Positions 11,485 through 23,202 of a DNA stretch of 64,000 bases are shown piece by piece (position 1 is the first letter of the stretch; each line of letters opens with the position of its first letter). The stretch covers positions 5,864,871 to 5,928,870 of the forward strand of contig JAJEKV010000010.1 in NCBI GenBank assembly GCA_021234155.1, given 5' to 3'. The notes beneath the pieces are model-generated. The model was not told where the DNA came from. It worked only from the letters and a program-made list of their open reading frames with translations, and searched no databases. This DNA is from Isoetes taiwanensis. Its lineage: Eukaryota; Streptophyta; Lycopodiopsida; Isoetales; Isoetaceae. Made by a program: the position numbers and the translations under genes.

Positions 11485-12227
11485 GTGGCATCCCATTTTG
11501 ACTCACCTCAAAGTGGAGCAAATCGAAATGTTGAATATTATAAGAAATGCATCCAACAAAGAAATGCTTTAAATCCGTTTAAGGGGCTACGAAACGAAAC
11601 TGACTCTAAGTCCGAGGAGGAGGAAGAAGAGGAAGAAGTGGAAGAGGATTTTGGGGAACCTTCGGACTTCAATGCTCGACCATTGTTTCTGGTGTGGCAT
11701 AAGCCACTGAAGGTAACAAAGGAGAAAAAAACAAGAGAGAGGGCCTTCAAACTCAAGCAAGACATTGAGTTTGAGAGGAAAAAGGCAGCATTCAACGTTT
11801 GCTTCTGGCGGCGGACCATATACAATGATTGGTACTGCGAGCGAAATATGCCGAAATTCATCAAGGGCGGTAGACCAAAGAATCGGCCCAACCCCCTCCA
11901 CCAAGGATGCGGACGTCGAAGATGGTCCACCACGGACCCGATTCGAAGCACGCCAGTGTTTTTCACGAGATTTGGCACTTCTAGCAGTGCACGAATCTCC
12001 TAATATGGAAGGCTCCATTCGAGCGCCTCCTGCGAGAAGTTTTGCAGGAATTCAAGGCGGACTATCAGATTACCTCAATGATGGTCCATGCACTTCAAGA
12101 GGCGTCCAAAGTGGAGCTCATCCAACTATCTGAAGAAGGCAACCTCTGTGTCATTCATGCAAAAAGGATTACAGTTATGCTCAAGGACTTGAATTTGGCA
12201 CGGAGGATTAGGAAAGACAAAATTTAG
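11485..12227 (+). pseudogene. Second histone H3-like pseudogene
   Basis: From about 11940 to 12227 one frame aligns to the H3 histone-fold from the alpha-N helix to the C-terminus: 'HEIWHF.QCTNLLI', then 'APFERLLREVLQEFK', 'VHALQEA' and 'LCVIHAKRITVMLKD', ending 'LARRI'. An in-frame TAG replaces the Gln that normally follows the Tyr of 'RRYQKS'. Upstream (11485-11940) is a Glu-rich stretch (eight Glu in a row near 11620-11645) and basic sequence instead of an H3 tail, in other frames. The alpha-1 and alpha-2 helices are much better preserved than in the copy at 1538-2096. It is non-functional as written. Centromeric H3 is unlikely because there is no lengthened loop 1. Confidence 0.75.
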
Positions 12228-12333
12228 GAAGAGTTGTATAAAATTTTGAGTTAATATGTATATACTTTTATCTTAATAATAATTTGCAAAAGTTTACTAG
12301 CTAGAATGTTGAAATTTAGGTCAAAAAAAATGT

Positions 12334-12615
12334 GACCCGGATCACTCGGTGCCAAATGCCTTTTCGAGGGTCTCGGATATCTCATTCGCGCGGAATAACT
12401 TGGTTTGGCCAACTTTGTGCTTAAAAGTGTTAGATTAAGGTGAAATAAATTGGTAGATAAGTTAGAATTGAGCCAAATTTGCACTCTAGCACCTTAAATC
12501 ATCCAAAATATCAAATTTCAACCAAAAGAGACTCACCTGGATCATTCGGCGCCAAATACCCTTTTCAAGAGTCTCGGAAACCCCATTCGCACGGAGTAAG
12601 CCGGTTTAACCAAGT
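12334..12615. repeat. Pair of ~75-bp direct repeats after the H3-like pseudogene
   Basis: Copies near 12334-12410 and 12533-12610 share 'cggatcactcgg(t/c)gccaaat', 'tttcgaggGTCTCGGa' and 'cattcgc.cgga.taa'. They start roughly 107 and 306 bases after the stop codon. The H3-like ORF at 1538 has the same geometry, with paired repeats about 97 and 312 bases beyond its stop. Confidence 0.7.
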
Positions 12616-13052
12616 TTGATCTAAAGTTGGCCAAAAATCACGCCAACAAACCATTCCAGCATGTTTCTTGCCTTGTCTTAGCTAGATTAGCACTTCCAAT
12701 CAGTCAAATTTTGTCATCATTTTGGACTATTTGTTACCCTAGTTTTGTTCCAATGGCTCCTACCTATTTCATTGAATGGTACAACAACACCGACCACATC
12801 AGTGAAGTACCAGCCGAAGAAACCTTCCAGGCATTTGATCGCCTCTTTAATCTGCATGCAACACTGACAAGGGCACCCTTCTACACTGACAGTATATGTT
12901 AGTATGACCAGCAAGTATCCCAGGTTATTTTATTGTTTAAGCTCCATATTAGGAAGTCACCAGACACCAAGCCTAGTGGACACCTACATATCCTATCCGA
13001 ATGGACCATAATGGGCATGTATCAACAGAAAGTTCTATTACGTCGAGGTTCA
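12616..13052. other. Non-coding gap
   Basis: No recognisable gene. A 91-codon ORF (12627-12902) has no known domain. At 12934-12980 lies a segment ('ccatattaggaagtcaccagacacc') that recurs at 23343-23380 next to the SINE-like element. Confidence 0.4.
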
Positions 13053-13235
13053 TCATTCTGGGAAGGGACTCGCGAGAAACACAAAACCGGCATTCATCTC
13101 AGCAGATTTTCTACAATGGTGGATAGTGGGTAGCCGCGCACATGCGAACTACCCATGAAAAATAAAGGGAATATCCAATTATATAATTTCGACCCCATAA
13201 AATACAATGCTAATAGATGTTTGGCTGGTGTACCT

Positions 13236-13314
13236 GCCGAAAGCTTATCACCGGGATTAAAAAACCCCGCCCTTTCGGGTTTTCGAGGAAAAACCCTAGT
13301 GATAAGCCTTCGGC
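13236..13314 (-). repeat. LINE-type hairpin, copy b
   Basis: Outer 16-bp helix GCCGAAAGCTTATCAC / GTGATAAGCCTTCGGC (one mismatch) around the family core, which on the minus strand reads ggtttttcctcg...ggggttttttaatcc. It is not followed by the usual LINE terminal box, only by a possible distant relative near 13150-13200. Confidence 0.8.
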
Positions 13315-13710
13315 AAGGGGCTTGGACAAACGTAAGGTAGAGAAATCGCTCCCAAAACCCATGAATGGAGAAGTCCATTACGCATGCCGCCGCCAACCCT
13401 GCACCGCACATCACCAACACAAAAAAACGTAACAAAACAAACCTCCCAGAGTGGAGGGGCTGATCACACGTGCCACGCGACAGTAAAACAAAAACCTCGT
13501 CAAATAGAGGGGCTGGTTACGCGTGCCAGACGACAAATACAATAAACAAAGAAGGGGGGGAGGGTGGGTTCAAAGAAAAGAGAATAAGGTACTGCTGAGA
13601 GAGAAGAAAAAGCGCCGATGAGACGTTGATGCAGAACCGCGCCTAAAATAGCGAACTCCCAACCAGAGAAGGCATGTGCCGCATGCATGCATGCAAGACA
13701 TGCATGCTCG

Positions 13711-13765
13711 CCCCATTCTAGAATGGCGATCCGATGTCTCGGATCGATGGGATTCTAGAATGGGG
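13711..13765. repeat. Promoter-proximal palindrome, copy 1
   Basis: Arms CCCCATTCTAGAAT / ATTCTAGAATGGGG enclose a core with ATCCGA...TCGGAT. The core is the same as in 15188-15240, but there the arms have different bases. Confidence 0.8.
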
Positions 13766-14086
13766 CTCGCATGAAACCAACAAACCGCCCGAATACCAAA
13801 GAACTTCCTTAACAAACTGGAATCGAGGACGAAGGTCACAAGATGAAGGCTAAAGAAGAGCCAAGGCCGAGAAAGGACATGCCACAGCATGAAAGAAACG
13901 CCAAATTGGCTAAACCAAGCAGGAAGAAGCCCCTCCCCTGCCTGGAAATAATTCAAAGAGAATAAGGTACTGCTGAGAGAAGAGGAAGCGCCGATGAGAC
14001 GTTGATGCAGAACCGCGCCTAAAATAGCGAACTCCCAACCAGAGAAGGCATGTGCCGCATGCATGCATGCAAGACATGCATGCTCG

Positions 14087-14141
14087 CCCCATTCTAGAAT
14101 GGCGATCCGATGTCTCGGATCGATGGGATTCTAGAATGGGG
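14087..14141. repeat. Promoter-proximal palindrome, copy 2
   Basis: Identical to the copy at 13711-13765, within the second copy of the 209-bp direct repeat. It is preceded by a run of 'gcatgcatgcatgc'. Confidence 0.8.
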
Positions 14142-14365
14142 CTCGCATGAAACCAACAAACCGCCTTGCTTCTCATTCATCTCAGCAGATTTTCTACAAT
14201 GGTGGATAGTGGGTAGCCGCACACATGCGAACTACCCATAAAAAATAAAGGGAAAATCCAATTATATCATTTGGACCCCAACAAAATACAATGCTAATAG
14301 AGACTGGGCTAGTGTACCTGCCGAAAGCTTATCACCGATGTGCCAAGGCAAAATAAAAGGGTAAT

Positions 14366-14442
14366 GGCGACAACTTCTCATCGGGATAAAAAACCCCGCC
14401 CTTTCGGGTTTTCGAGGAAAACCCTAATGAGAAATGGTCGCC
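14366..14442 (-). repeat. LINE-type hairpin, copy c
   Basis: Outer helix GGCGACAACTTCTCAT / ATGAGAAATGGTCGCC (14 of 16 pairs) with the same core as copy b. The helix bases differ almost completely from copy b, yet pairing is kept. Confidence 0.8.
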
Positions 14443-15169
14443 AACAACCTTGAATGTGTTGCCTGGAGAACGGAGAGAAACGAGTTGATGGCTTAACATA
14501 AATAGAGCACGACCCAAAAAAAACGAGTTGATGGCTTAACGCAAAATAGAGCACGACCCCAAAGAAGCGGCAAAAGCCTCCCCCGCATGTATCCATGGAG
14601 AACCAAAGGAGAGGGGTGATGGCGAACGTAAATAGAGCAAGACCCCGCCAGACGGGCGTAAAACGGCGGAATCCTCGCAAGCAATACCAACAAAACTCCC
14701 AAAAAGAACACCCGTAAATGGTCGAGAAAATAAATAGCACAAGCTGCACCAAGAAGGCCGAAAATGAAAAAAACAGAGGAAAAAGAACATAACAGAAAAG
14801 ATAGCATCACCCAATGGGTGGAGAACCATTATGTAAAATATGCATCACCCTCGAGGTGGAAATAAACAAAGATAAAGCATCACCCAAATGGGTGGAGAAC
14901 CATTATGTAAAATATGCCACACCCTCGAGGTGGAAATAAACAAGATCACCAAAGCAGGTGGAGAACAACAAAGAGGGAGGGCGATGGAACGTAAATATAA
15001 GAATAGCAACACTCACAATGTGGAGAACAACAAAGAGGCATGAACAACAAAAAAATACAAATGAAAAGACGATGCGCCAATCGCGGAACGTGGCGGGAAG
15101 GGAGGGAAGCTACGAGAGGATAAGAAGAGAGTCAGGAGAAGACGCCGATAACCGAGCCAAAACGTAAAT

Positions 15170-15183
15170 GGCCTAATATAGCC
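15170..15183 (-). promoter_or_regulatory. TATA-like core promoter candidate, copy 1
   Basis: On the minus strand GGCTATATTAGGCC sits within a ~110-bp block shared with 23070-23200 ('ggcctaatata', 'acgccgataaccgagccaaaac', 'gctacgagaggataagaag'). Conservation of this block at two unrelated sites suggests a transposon 5' end with its own promoter. No transcript evidence. Confidence 0.35.
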
Positions 15184-15187
15184 ATTT

Positions 15188-15240
15188 CCCCTTCCCAGAA
15201 TGGCGATCCGATGGCTCGGATCGATGGGATTCGGGAAGGG
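15188..15240. repeat. Promoter-proximal palindrome, copy 3
   Basis: Same core as 13711-13765, but with arms CCCTTCCC(a)GAAT / ATTCGGGAAGGG. The core also occurs at 23164-23200, where the right arm is missing. Confidence 0.75.
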
Positions 15241-16261
15241 ACTCGCGAGAAACACAAAACCGGCCGACTACCAAAGGACTTCCTTAACTATAAGCCTAGT
15301 CGCCGCCGAAAACCTCTCCATTTTAAACCGATAGCAAGAAGACACTCCCCGCCACCACCCCGAAAGCAAATGGACAGACGCAGAGAAAAAGAGAGGAACG
15401 AAAAAAGAGGGCCACCGTGACGGAGTAGCGAGGAGATGAAAGGAACCGTAGAAATTAGGCGCTGAAGGATAGTGGCGTGGCATGCGAATGAAGGCAAGCT
15501 GGGGAAGAAAGGAAACCGTGATCCGGAAGAGTCCGGGTTCAAGCCAGAAGAAAACTACACATTGATCTAATTTAAAAACAAAGCAGCTGGCGAGCGAAAG
15601 CCGTGGGGAGAAAAAAAAACGAAGAAGAAGAGCCAAGCACCGGGCCACGGACGATATCAGCCAATGACCCCGAAAAAGGAAAGGATATTAGAGAAAAACA
15701 ATGAAAAGAAAAGCACGCCACCGATGACTAATCTAAGGAAGTGCCCCGACCGGACGCGGCAGCTAGCCAAGAATGACCAAAAAAAGGAAGCACATTAGAG
15801 AACAAAACAACGAAAAGGAAGGGACACCGCCACGATGACGAATCGAAGGAAGCGCCTCGGCATGCCAACGAGAACGGCAACAAGGCGAGGACAAAACAAA
15901 CCACGTTAATACATTACAATGCATATATGATATGGATGCAAATCCGCGGACTGATGTCCGTGAGATAGTAGTCTTATTTGAATACTGATTACGGACCAAA
16001 GCTCGTGAATGTGGCTACGGATGAAGTCCGTGAATGTGGCTATGAGTCCTTCCAACCGTGGCCAAGAACTAATACCAAGTGGCCGAGATAAAAAGGCAAG
16101 GAGGAAAAATCTTACGATAGGAATGTAAAAATGCATAGACATAAAGAAGACAAAGTGCAACCCGACATATGTTGTCAACAAGAAGTCTAAGCGATGATGA
16201 AGGTTCATAAGGATGTAAAAAAGGGGGAACAAGATGAGGAGAATGAAAATGCTAAGGTCCG

Positions 16262-17012
16262 CACAAGGTAGCATAGGAGAAATGTGGTGTGTCAAGACAA
16301 ATACCCTATGCATAAATCCATGAAAAAAGGCCCCAATAGGAAAACATACTGCGGCAAACGAGGGACGAGATTGATAAAGAGAATGTAGACATACTAACGT
16401 AACTGCATAAACTAGAAGCCCAGCCGCCGCGACCGCCAGGTGTCGAGTCGGGCACGAAGCACGTAGCGAGGGTGAGACGAAGAGGAGCACCAACGACCAA
16501 GCGCGAGAAGAACGGGAACAAAGGCCCCCATGAGCGGTTAAAAAGAACAAAACGTGCATAATGGTGAAGCGGCAAGCTGCAAGACGACAAGCACTCAAAA
16601 TGACGTGAGCAATTAGAAATGATAAAAAATCAACAATTCATGAAAAAGAGCCCATAACGGATATACAATAGGAAAATACGACAGGAAGACGAAACCGACG
16701 AGGTGAATAGGGTTCAAAGGAGAAATATAGTGCAAAAGAGCTCGCAAATGCAAAACATGACAAAGTGCAAAAAACCATGGCAAAAAGAAGAATCGGAATG
16801 AGTATAAGGAAGTGCCAAATGCAATATGCGGCATAAAGAGCACAGATACAAATGACGTGTAATACTAAGGTCTGATTCAGGGTAGCATAGGAGAAATGTG
16901 TGGTGAAGCAGAAGACAAATACCATATGCATAAAGCCATGAATAAAGGCCTCAATAGGAAAAACAAACTTGGGCAAACGAGGGACGAGATTGAGGAAGAG
17001 AATGTAGACATA
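16262..17012. repeat. Diverged direct repeats of ~135 bp
   Basis: 16262-16393 and 16876-17012 share 'gtagcataggagaaatgtg', 'tatgcataaa.ccatga' and 'aaacgagggacgagattga', with small indels. Confidence 0.75.
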
Positions 17013-17328
17013 CCAGCACCGCGCAAAAGAATGGTCGAGAAGGAAACAGAAACTAAAGTTAATTCGGAGCACAAGGAAACGCAAAAAGGAGGCGTAACTT
17101 AAAAAACGATAAGCCCAAGGAAACAACGCATAGGCCACAGAAATAAAGTAAAAATGCGACCAGAACTTAAACAAGTAGATCAACCGGAATAACCCAGACA
17201 ACTGTTAAAGAGTGCGGGGCATCAAAAAACAAGATAAACCACAAATGCAAAAAATAAAATCCAACAACTATGGGAAACCTAGAATGTGGAAGATAACACC
17301 ACCCGAATAACGGATACCCCCTGATAAT

Positions 17329-17711
17329 AAGCATAACATGGAAACTAGGTTGAGACACCGTATATAGGAAAAAAAGCAAATTCAAATGACGCCGAACATA
17401 AAAAGTCAAACAACCATGTAAACGCATATAACGCAAAAACATGCCAACATAAAGCGAAACCATATTGTCAACCATAACGCAAAAAAGATAACAACCATGA
17501 AACATCTGGAAACATATAGAGGCAATAACGTGAAAAAGCCAATGCAACCATTGTAATGCTCCATCTGCCCAAAAGAGGAGAACAACGTTCACGAATATGA
17601 AAAAGAAAATCAACCCTCATAGTGCATAATAAGCATAACGTGGAAACCCAGTGGAGACATCGTATATAGGAAAAAAGGCAAATTCAAAGGATGCCGAACA
17701 TAAAAGGTCAA
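17329..17711. repeat. Diverged direct repeats of ~80 bp
   Basis: 17329-17410 and 17633-17711 share 'gcataac(a/g)tggaaac', 'gagaca.cgtatataggaaa', 'gccgaacataaaa'. Spacing is ~304 bp. Confidence 0.75.
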
Positions 17712-19144
17712 AATAGATCACGTGAATGCAACATAGGGATAATATCAAGGTAAACAACAAGAATGACGAAAACATAAGGTGCCAGAGATGAAAAGGACAA
17801 TACATGTAGAATAATATGCCACACGGACCAGATGCGCCCCCTACGCTAAAAGCAATATACACGTGCAAAAACACACCTTATGGAAAAAACACTTTAATGA
17901 CCAAGTTAAACCCATACAAATGCACCCATAAGGTCAAAAGGCTAATGCTCTCCCATCGTCCTAAAGAAATTCCAAACCAACAGGAATGACACATATCGAG
18001 ACAAAATTGAATATGTAACAAGATGAATCGTAACAAATAACCCCAAAATATTATGCTACGGATTACGAAATGAAATGGACATGGGAGCAAATGCAGCAAA
18101 TAGGAAACATGCTAAACCACAGTTGCACAATGAAAATCCGCAAGGTCTATTCGTATATGCCAAGGTAGAAAACCCGCCAAGAGTAGTTACCAGGAGTGTT
18201 GTGTAGTAATGTGTTCATCCTCAAACGCACAAATGAGAAGGAACCGAAGAAAATAAAAGAGCACCACAAGATTAGAAATTGAACATTGGCAAAATATGAG
18301 CACGTATAAGTTTGTTTGCAGACCCAAATTGTTACATATGACAAGAATTGAAAATTCCCATATGAAAGCAAGTCATGTACCATATTCACCTCTTTAGGAA
18401 ATACGCATGCAAGAATGCCCTCATGAAAAAAACAATCCAATGATTAATCCATAACCATACATAGAAATTTAAAAAGTAATGACGAGGCACGTGGAGAAAC
18501 AATGAAGGCGTCAATAGAGTGGTCAATGCATGCGTCAAATTGATACCAGATAACCCTAGGATTTAGTCAGAAAAACCAGAGTAGTGTGCCAGCCATGTGG
18601 TAATAGCATAACTCGCCTTCTAAGGTATCTAAACCAGCTCACAACAACATTGTGCAACCCTTCAAAAATGATGAATGTAAAAAATGAAGATGATATTGCC
18701 GCTCCTGTGAATTCCAATAGAAAAAATCATTAAATGTAAAGAAAAGATGCATGTATCTAGACAAATAGAGTAGCCACCATATGATGCCAAAATTGTTTTC
18801 ATTAATTTCATCCTAAGACGTGGAGAACAAAGGGAATATAGAGATTTGGAGGGAAAAAGTGCCCGAGGAAATGTGGATGAGAAAATCAAGCACATATGAA
18901 GATCCAACATTCAAAGCCATAATGCCCTTCCACAAATCTTATGGACTCGTTAGATCTTCCAAGTGGATGACAACCATCACGCCTAATAATATGCGAAGCT
19001 TTTGGAAAACTACATACCCCATCCCGATGGGCTTGTTCAAATGTAAAACCAGTGACATGAAGACTAGCCAGCAAATAAATAATGGCAACATATCTCATCG
19101 AAATTATAAAAGCCATGACTGGCGAAGCAAAACCAAATATGAAT

Positions 19145-19170
19145 AAAAAAAAAAAAAAAAAAAAAAAAAA
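19145..19170 (+). repeat. Poly(A) run of 26 bases
   Basis: The run directly follows 'gaat', forming AATAAA at its start. It closes the A-biased region on its right side, which would fit the 3' end of a retrotransposed plus-strand RNA. A chance homopolymer is also possible. A similar tract (AAT followed by 21 A) is at 21129-21149. Confidence 0.5.
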
Positions 19171-20255
19171 CTTTTAATCCGTTCAACGAACAGACTATCA
19201 TCTGCTATAGACTTTAGAAAGTAAATAGCAGAACCATTTGCAGCCTTAAACATATTCAGGTCTATGTTTAAGCCAGGACATGATATCATGCTAAAAAATC
19301 TATTTATGTCCATACCATTAAGCTTATCATAATAAAAGGCAATGCATGTACATTCAAACATTCATTACACCTTTTTTGCGGAATACAAAACTGCTAATAA
19401 CAGTTATGGTATTAAATCATAATGTGCTAAAGAAATGAACAGATCTTAATATTTACCTTGTGTTTGCTGTCATAAATCACAATATTTACAAATCTTAAAA
19501 CAATCTTGACAATATAACTAATGTACCATCCTTTGTCATCCCAAATACTTGTCCAACAAGAACAGAATATTGAGTATAGAGCAAAGAAGCCAGTTACCTG
19601 CAGTAGAACCAAAGGACAGTTAGCCTTAATCAGGGTAAGAGCCTAAGCTACTAGCAGGTAAGCAAAGGTTTCTTTGAGGTTATCCCCCATCACTATAACA
19701 ATATTCAGGCCTAATGCCAAATGAAAGGATCTCTAGAAAATTTTATACAAATCATCCATCCCGGGTCATGGATGCTTTAGCATCAACCTTCATTCCATCA
19801 GATCTGAGTCAAACCTGCTGTAGAACTCTGTGCACCACATCTCACATCTGCAATAATTACACTGCTACACTTGCTATTATTTCTGCTTAACAATGAAACC
19901 TATGGCTGAATGTTTCCATGTGTATTATTCACCTTTGAGCAGCATTATCTTTCTATATTAAAGAACAAGGTCAAGAAATCAAAGATCTTAGTCTTACTGC
20001 ATCAACATCAAATGTATTTTTCATCCCCTGTTAAGTCATATAATAAATCCTAAAAGACAATTACAAAGCTGGAAAAGATACATCAGTATTTTCGTCCTTG
20101 ATCACAGGCCATATATCAGACTTCAATCTTCTCTAGAATTCCAGATTCATGCTTAAACAAAGGATTAAGAAGACTAACAACTTTTTCCTATTCATTCTTT
20201 ATTTCTTCTCAATCAGAGGTTTAAAAAACAACATAATCTATCATTCAGTACAGCC
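19171..20255. other. AT-rich non-coding stretch
   Basis: No coding exon recognised. A splice-donor-like CAG/GTAACT occurs on the minus strand near 19600. Confidence 0.4.
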
Positions 20256-20847
20256 CTATGCATTTATCCACCAACAATTACTATAAGCATTTAGAAAAAA
20301 GACCATCCAGACCTTAGATGAATGCCCAATGGCATTAGGATTTTCAGGTTGAGCTGCTCCATTTGAACTGCATGCAATTCCATTGTTGTATGTGAAATCT
20401 TCCCCTGCTTCTTTGTATGAAGATTTGCCATTATCCTCCCTTTCATTATGATTCCCTTTGCCTATAGCCCAGCAATTAGCCACCAGATCATTCTGCTTAT
20501 CTTCCTCATGCTCAGCCCCTTTACCAAAATCGCTTCCCATACATGCTGCAGGAGTAATAGCAGAGCTATGGTACTGATAAATCTTCTTACCTCCACTTCC
20601 CTTCAATTTTTCTTCAGCTATTCTTTTCTTTGTGGCATTATTCAGATCCCCTTTCTTTCTCCCCATTGATGGGGTCTGTATGATCAGCCAGCAAGAGCAT
20701 AGAGCTATCTCCGACCTTGCTCTTTCCTGAAAAACCTGAAGTCTTATAAGGACCCAACATGTCCTTAATACCGACTGTTCTAGTCGGGTAGGCATCATGC
20801 CTTTGTATGCCTCCAGTTCCGTCGCTCACTTCTGCTGATCTCATCAC
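20256..20847 (-). CDS. Unidentified minus-strand coding-like exon
   Basis: Two overlapping minus-strand frames look protein-like. One frame (20847-20638) begins 'MMRSAEVSDGTGG' and is Gly/Ser/Asp-rich with 'LLLADHTDPINGE'. The other (open from 20798 to 20256) carries a Lys-rich then Asn/Gly/Glu-rich sequence ('GSGGKKIYQYHSSA'). A frameshift near 20650 would join them. I do not recognise the family. Because the promoter-like block at 23070-23200 is on the same strand upstream, it might be the first ORF of a transposon, or a host exon. Confidence 0.3.
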
Positions 20848-21149
20848 TTTCCCTTATCGTTCTCATGATTTCCATGCCAGATATTTTGCCCTAAAATTTT
20901 TTTTCCAAGTAATGTAAACCCTATATTTTGCCATTTACGGCATTATTTGCCTACATTATGCCAAAGCCAAGTAATGTCCTAAAAAATAACCCAATTAACC
21001 AATACCATATTGCCCTTACATTTACCATTTATTTGTACAATGTTCATGGACCATACAAGATATTACCATGTCGTCATGTCTTTGTAAAATAACCAAGTCC
21101 ACTTCGAGAGCATAAAGCCTATTACAATAAAAAAAAAAAAAAAAAAAAA

Positions 21150-22590
21150 CGAACACCTCATAGAAAAACAAAATGTATAGAAGTGCAATTTCTGTATGGA
21201 GAATGCATCATTCAAAAACCATATAAATGTTAAGACCTTAGAGAACATGTAAACCAAATGAATAAGCAACGAATATATAAGAATTGAGCTGCTCCTAAAC
21301 CGAATGGAGAAAAAGAAAGATTTGGCTGACAGCTCATGTGGAGAAAAAGAAAGGAGACAGAGCAGTAGATGGAGCAAATTCTGCAATAGCGTTGCCAGCC
21401 TAAAGCCTCCCTGTAGAAAAGTAGGAGGAGATAGACAGAACCTCTGGCCCTATGGCTGCTATGGGATTTATTGATCGAGTGACACACATGTAGATTGAAC
21501 TGAAAAGCCAAATCGGGAGGCAGATCTGCAGGAGTCTTGAGGCAGCCATCTGAACAGTCGGAGTGCAGGATGCGATTGATTGAACTACAGGTTGTACAAA
21601 AGTTAAAGCGCATCTATGAATTGAGACCAATCGGACAAGGCCATGGCGAAACGTCGTCTGATTGCACAGGAATTAGAGCATCAGGAGGCTTATAGATGGG
21701 CAAGAGGAGCTTATGAATTGCAGGTGGAGGATGAAAAATCAGAGAGAGATGGATTAGAATCGAAAAACATATCGTAACAACGGTTTCCCGGAAAGTTTGG
21801 ATTGGGAAAAGCATCAAAAGGCAGCCAAATCGCTATCTCTGAGGAGCTTGGGCTGTCGGATTGTCTCGATACTGCCCAGAACAATCACCAGAGAATTGGA
21901 TGGACTACAAGATCCCTGCATGCAAATGAAAATGCCGAAGCCAAAGGGAGCAAGGATCAATCACGAATTAATAGAGCTGTAACTTAATGTGCATGGACTA
22001 GATCTGAGCTAACTATAATGGAAACCTAATCGCCCTTAAGATTCAGCCATGCAGCAGAAAATTCATAGCAGATAGAGCAAGAATGATCCACAAACTTACA
22101 GATCCGCCAATCCTCATGCGTTACTTCATGCCTGTGAGAGAACTGAGCTAAACATAAACAATTATATATCTTTATAAGCATGCAATCAGAACGAAAATGG
22201 CAAAAAATATGCCAATGATTCAACAGGGAAACCAAATCCGTCCCACAGCAAATGTGGACCTGGATCTCTACCACAAAAGCCTCGCATTCTCACGAAGCCA
22301 TACAGCAATAGAAATGCTGTGACAGACTGTAGTATGAAACCACATTGACCGAAAAAGAACTGGAATGATGCTAACTGGCAATAAAATTACCTGTCCAGGA
22401 TAAGTTGCCGTTGTGATGTCCAGAAATCGTTGAGCTGTGTGGTGCAACAGAGCTCAAATTCGAGGATGGAGGTTGGGAGAGAAAAAATAAGAGGTCCGTG
22501 AGCTGATACGAAAATCGATGAGGCAGATGTTGCATGCAGCTCCAACCCTGATCCGTTCCTGCGCACGCCCAGCCAGCTGGGCCGAAAACC
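21150..22590. other. Non-coding stretch
   Basis: No recognisable protein. Several short ORFs on both strands lack domain features. It may be leader or intron of the minus-strand unit that starts near 23150. Confidence 0.35.
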
Positions 22591-23138
22591 CACCTAACAG
22601 ATCGGAATGGAAAAAATGAAGCTCAGATCTGGATTCCTGCGAAAAATCGATGGCTTAAGCGTAGGCTTAGGCTTAGGCTTAGTTCTAGAGGAAATTAGAA
22701 TCAAGGAGACACGAATCCAGTCCAGGGAAAAAAGGGTCGAGAGAGGAAGCTGGAAATAGCTGAAAATGATCAATGGAGTACAGCCACCAAGATGCCGAAT
22801 CTGCCTCATAAAAAAGTGCAGATCTAATCACTGCAACCAAGCTCGAAATCGGGACGAGGAAGTACCGATATAAGTGAGGATTCGTGAATGCCACTCTGCA
22901 AGAAGTTCTAGAGAACAAAAATAAAAAGCACACAGAGTGATTTGATGGAAATTGGTAGAGCAATCTCGGCTGGAACCAGCCAACAAAGGCGATGTGAAAA
23001 CCAGCTGAGAAGAGATGGTGATAAAGCTGAAGAAGATGCCTAAAGATGAAGAGGAGCAAGATGAGGAGGAGACGAAGCTACGAGAGGATAAGAAGAGCTG
23101 CTGTGAGAAGACGCCGATAACCGAGCCAAAACAGAAAT

Positions 23139-23152
23139 GGCCTAATATAGGC
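23139..23152 (-). promoter_or_regulatory. TATA-like core promoter candidate, copy 2
   Basis: Minus-strand GCCTATATTAGGCC in the block shared with 15100-15215. Downstream on the minus strand lies pyrimidine-rich sequence typical of a plant 5' leader. A short (aggctt)n run follows near 22660. Confidence 0.35.
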
Positions 23153-23202
23153 GCTCGTCCCTTCCCAGAATGGCGATCCGATGGCTCGGATCGATGGGAT
23201 TA

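Larger units (their letters stand above)
13579..14165. repeat. Direct repeat pair of ~209 bp
   Basis: 13579-13787 and 13957-14165 are nearly identical ('gaataaggtactgctgaga' ... 'catgaaaccaacaaaccgcc'), with a spacer of ~170 bp. The first copy has a few extra bases in its 'gagaagaaaaagcg' segment. Such a young duplication suggests a tandem or transposition event. Confidence 0.85.
13053..15262 (-). mobile_element. Composite repeat cluster with hairpins
   Basis: A mosaic of duplicated segments. A ~150-bp piece occurs at 13095-13250 and 14175-14335 ('cagcagattttctacaatggtgg'). A ~209-bp direct repeat occurs at 13579-13787 and 13957-14165. Two types of structured hairpin recur, listed separately. 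The ends match each other: 'gggaagggactcgcgagaaac' occurs at 13060 and 15234. Judged by the LINE-type hairpins and the promoter-like block, these are remains of transposons lying on the minus strand. Minus-strand ORFs here are by-products of the base bias. Confidence 0.55.
13400..18900. other. Region of extreme A-over-T strand bias
   Basis: The plus strand is very rich in A and poor in T; for example 17101-17160 has 32 A and 5 T. There are many short runs of A and frequent GA, GCAA and CATAA words. No plus-strand ORF looks real. Minus-strand ORFs up to 230 codons (15906-16598) are Phe/Leu/Ser-rich, as expected from a pyrimidine-rich strand, and show no domain. Internal diverged duplications show that parts have a common origin. 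Confidence 0.6.

Noticed and set aside
11485-12227. Centromeric histone H3 (CENH3)
   Set aside because: The core alignment shows no longer loop 1 and has a stop codon; better read as an H3-derived pseudogene.
13570-14176. Pair of near-identical minus-strand ORFs of 164 and 88 codons
   Set aside because: They arise because the 209-bp repeat is duplicated; the translated text crosses the palindromes and shows no protein features.
15500-15560. tRNA gene or SINE from 'gtccgggttcaagcc'
   Set aside because: Only a B-box-like word is present; no A box or acceptor pairing at the right distance.
15906-16598. 230-codon minus-strand ORF, hydrophobic, resembling a membrane protein
   Set aside because: Lies in the A-over-T biased tract; long Phe/Leu/Ser-rich minus-strand ORFs are expected from that base composition. 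No domain, and overlapping frames look just as 'membrane-like'.
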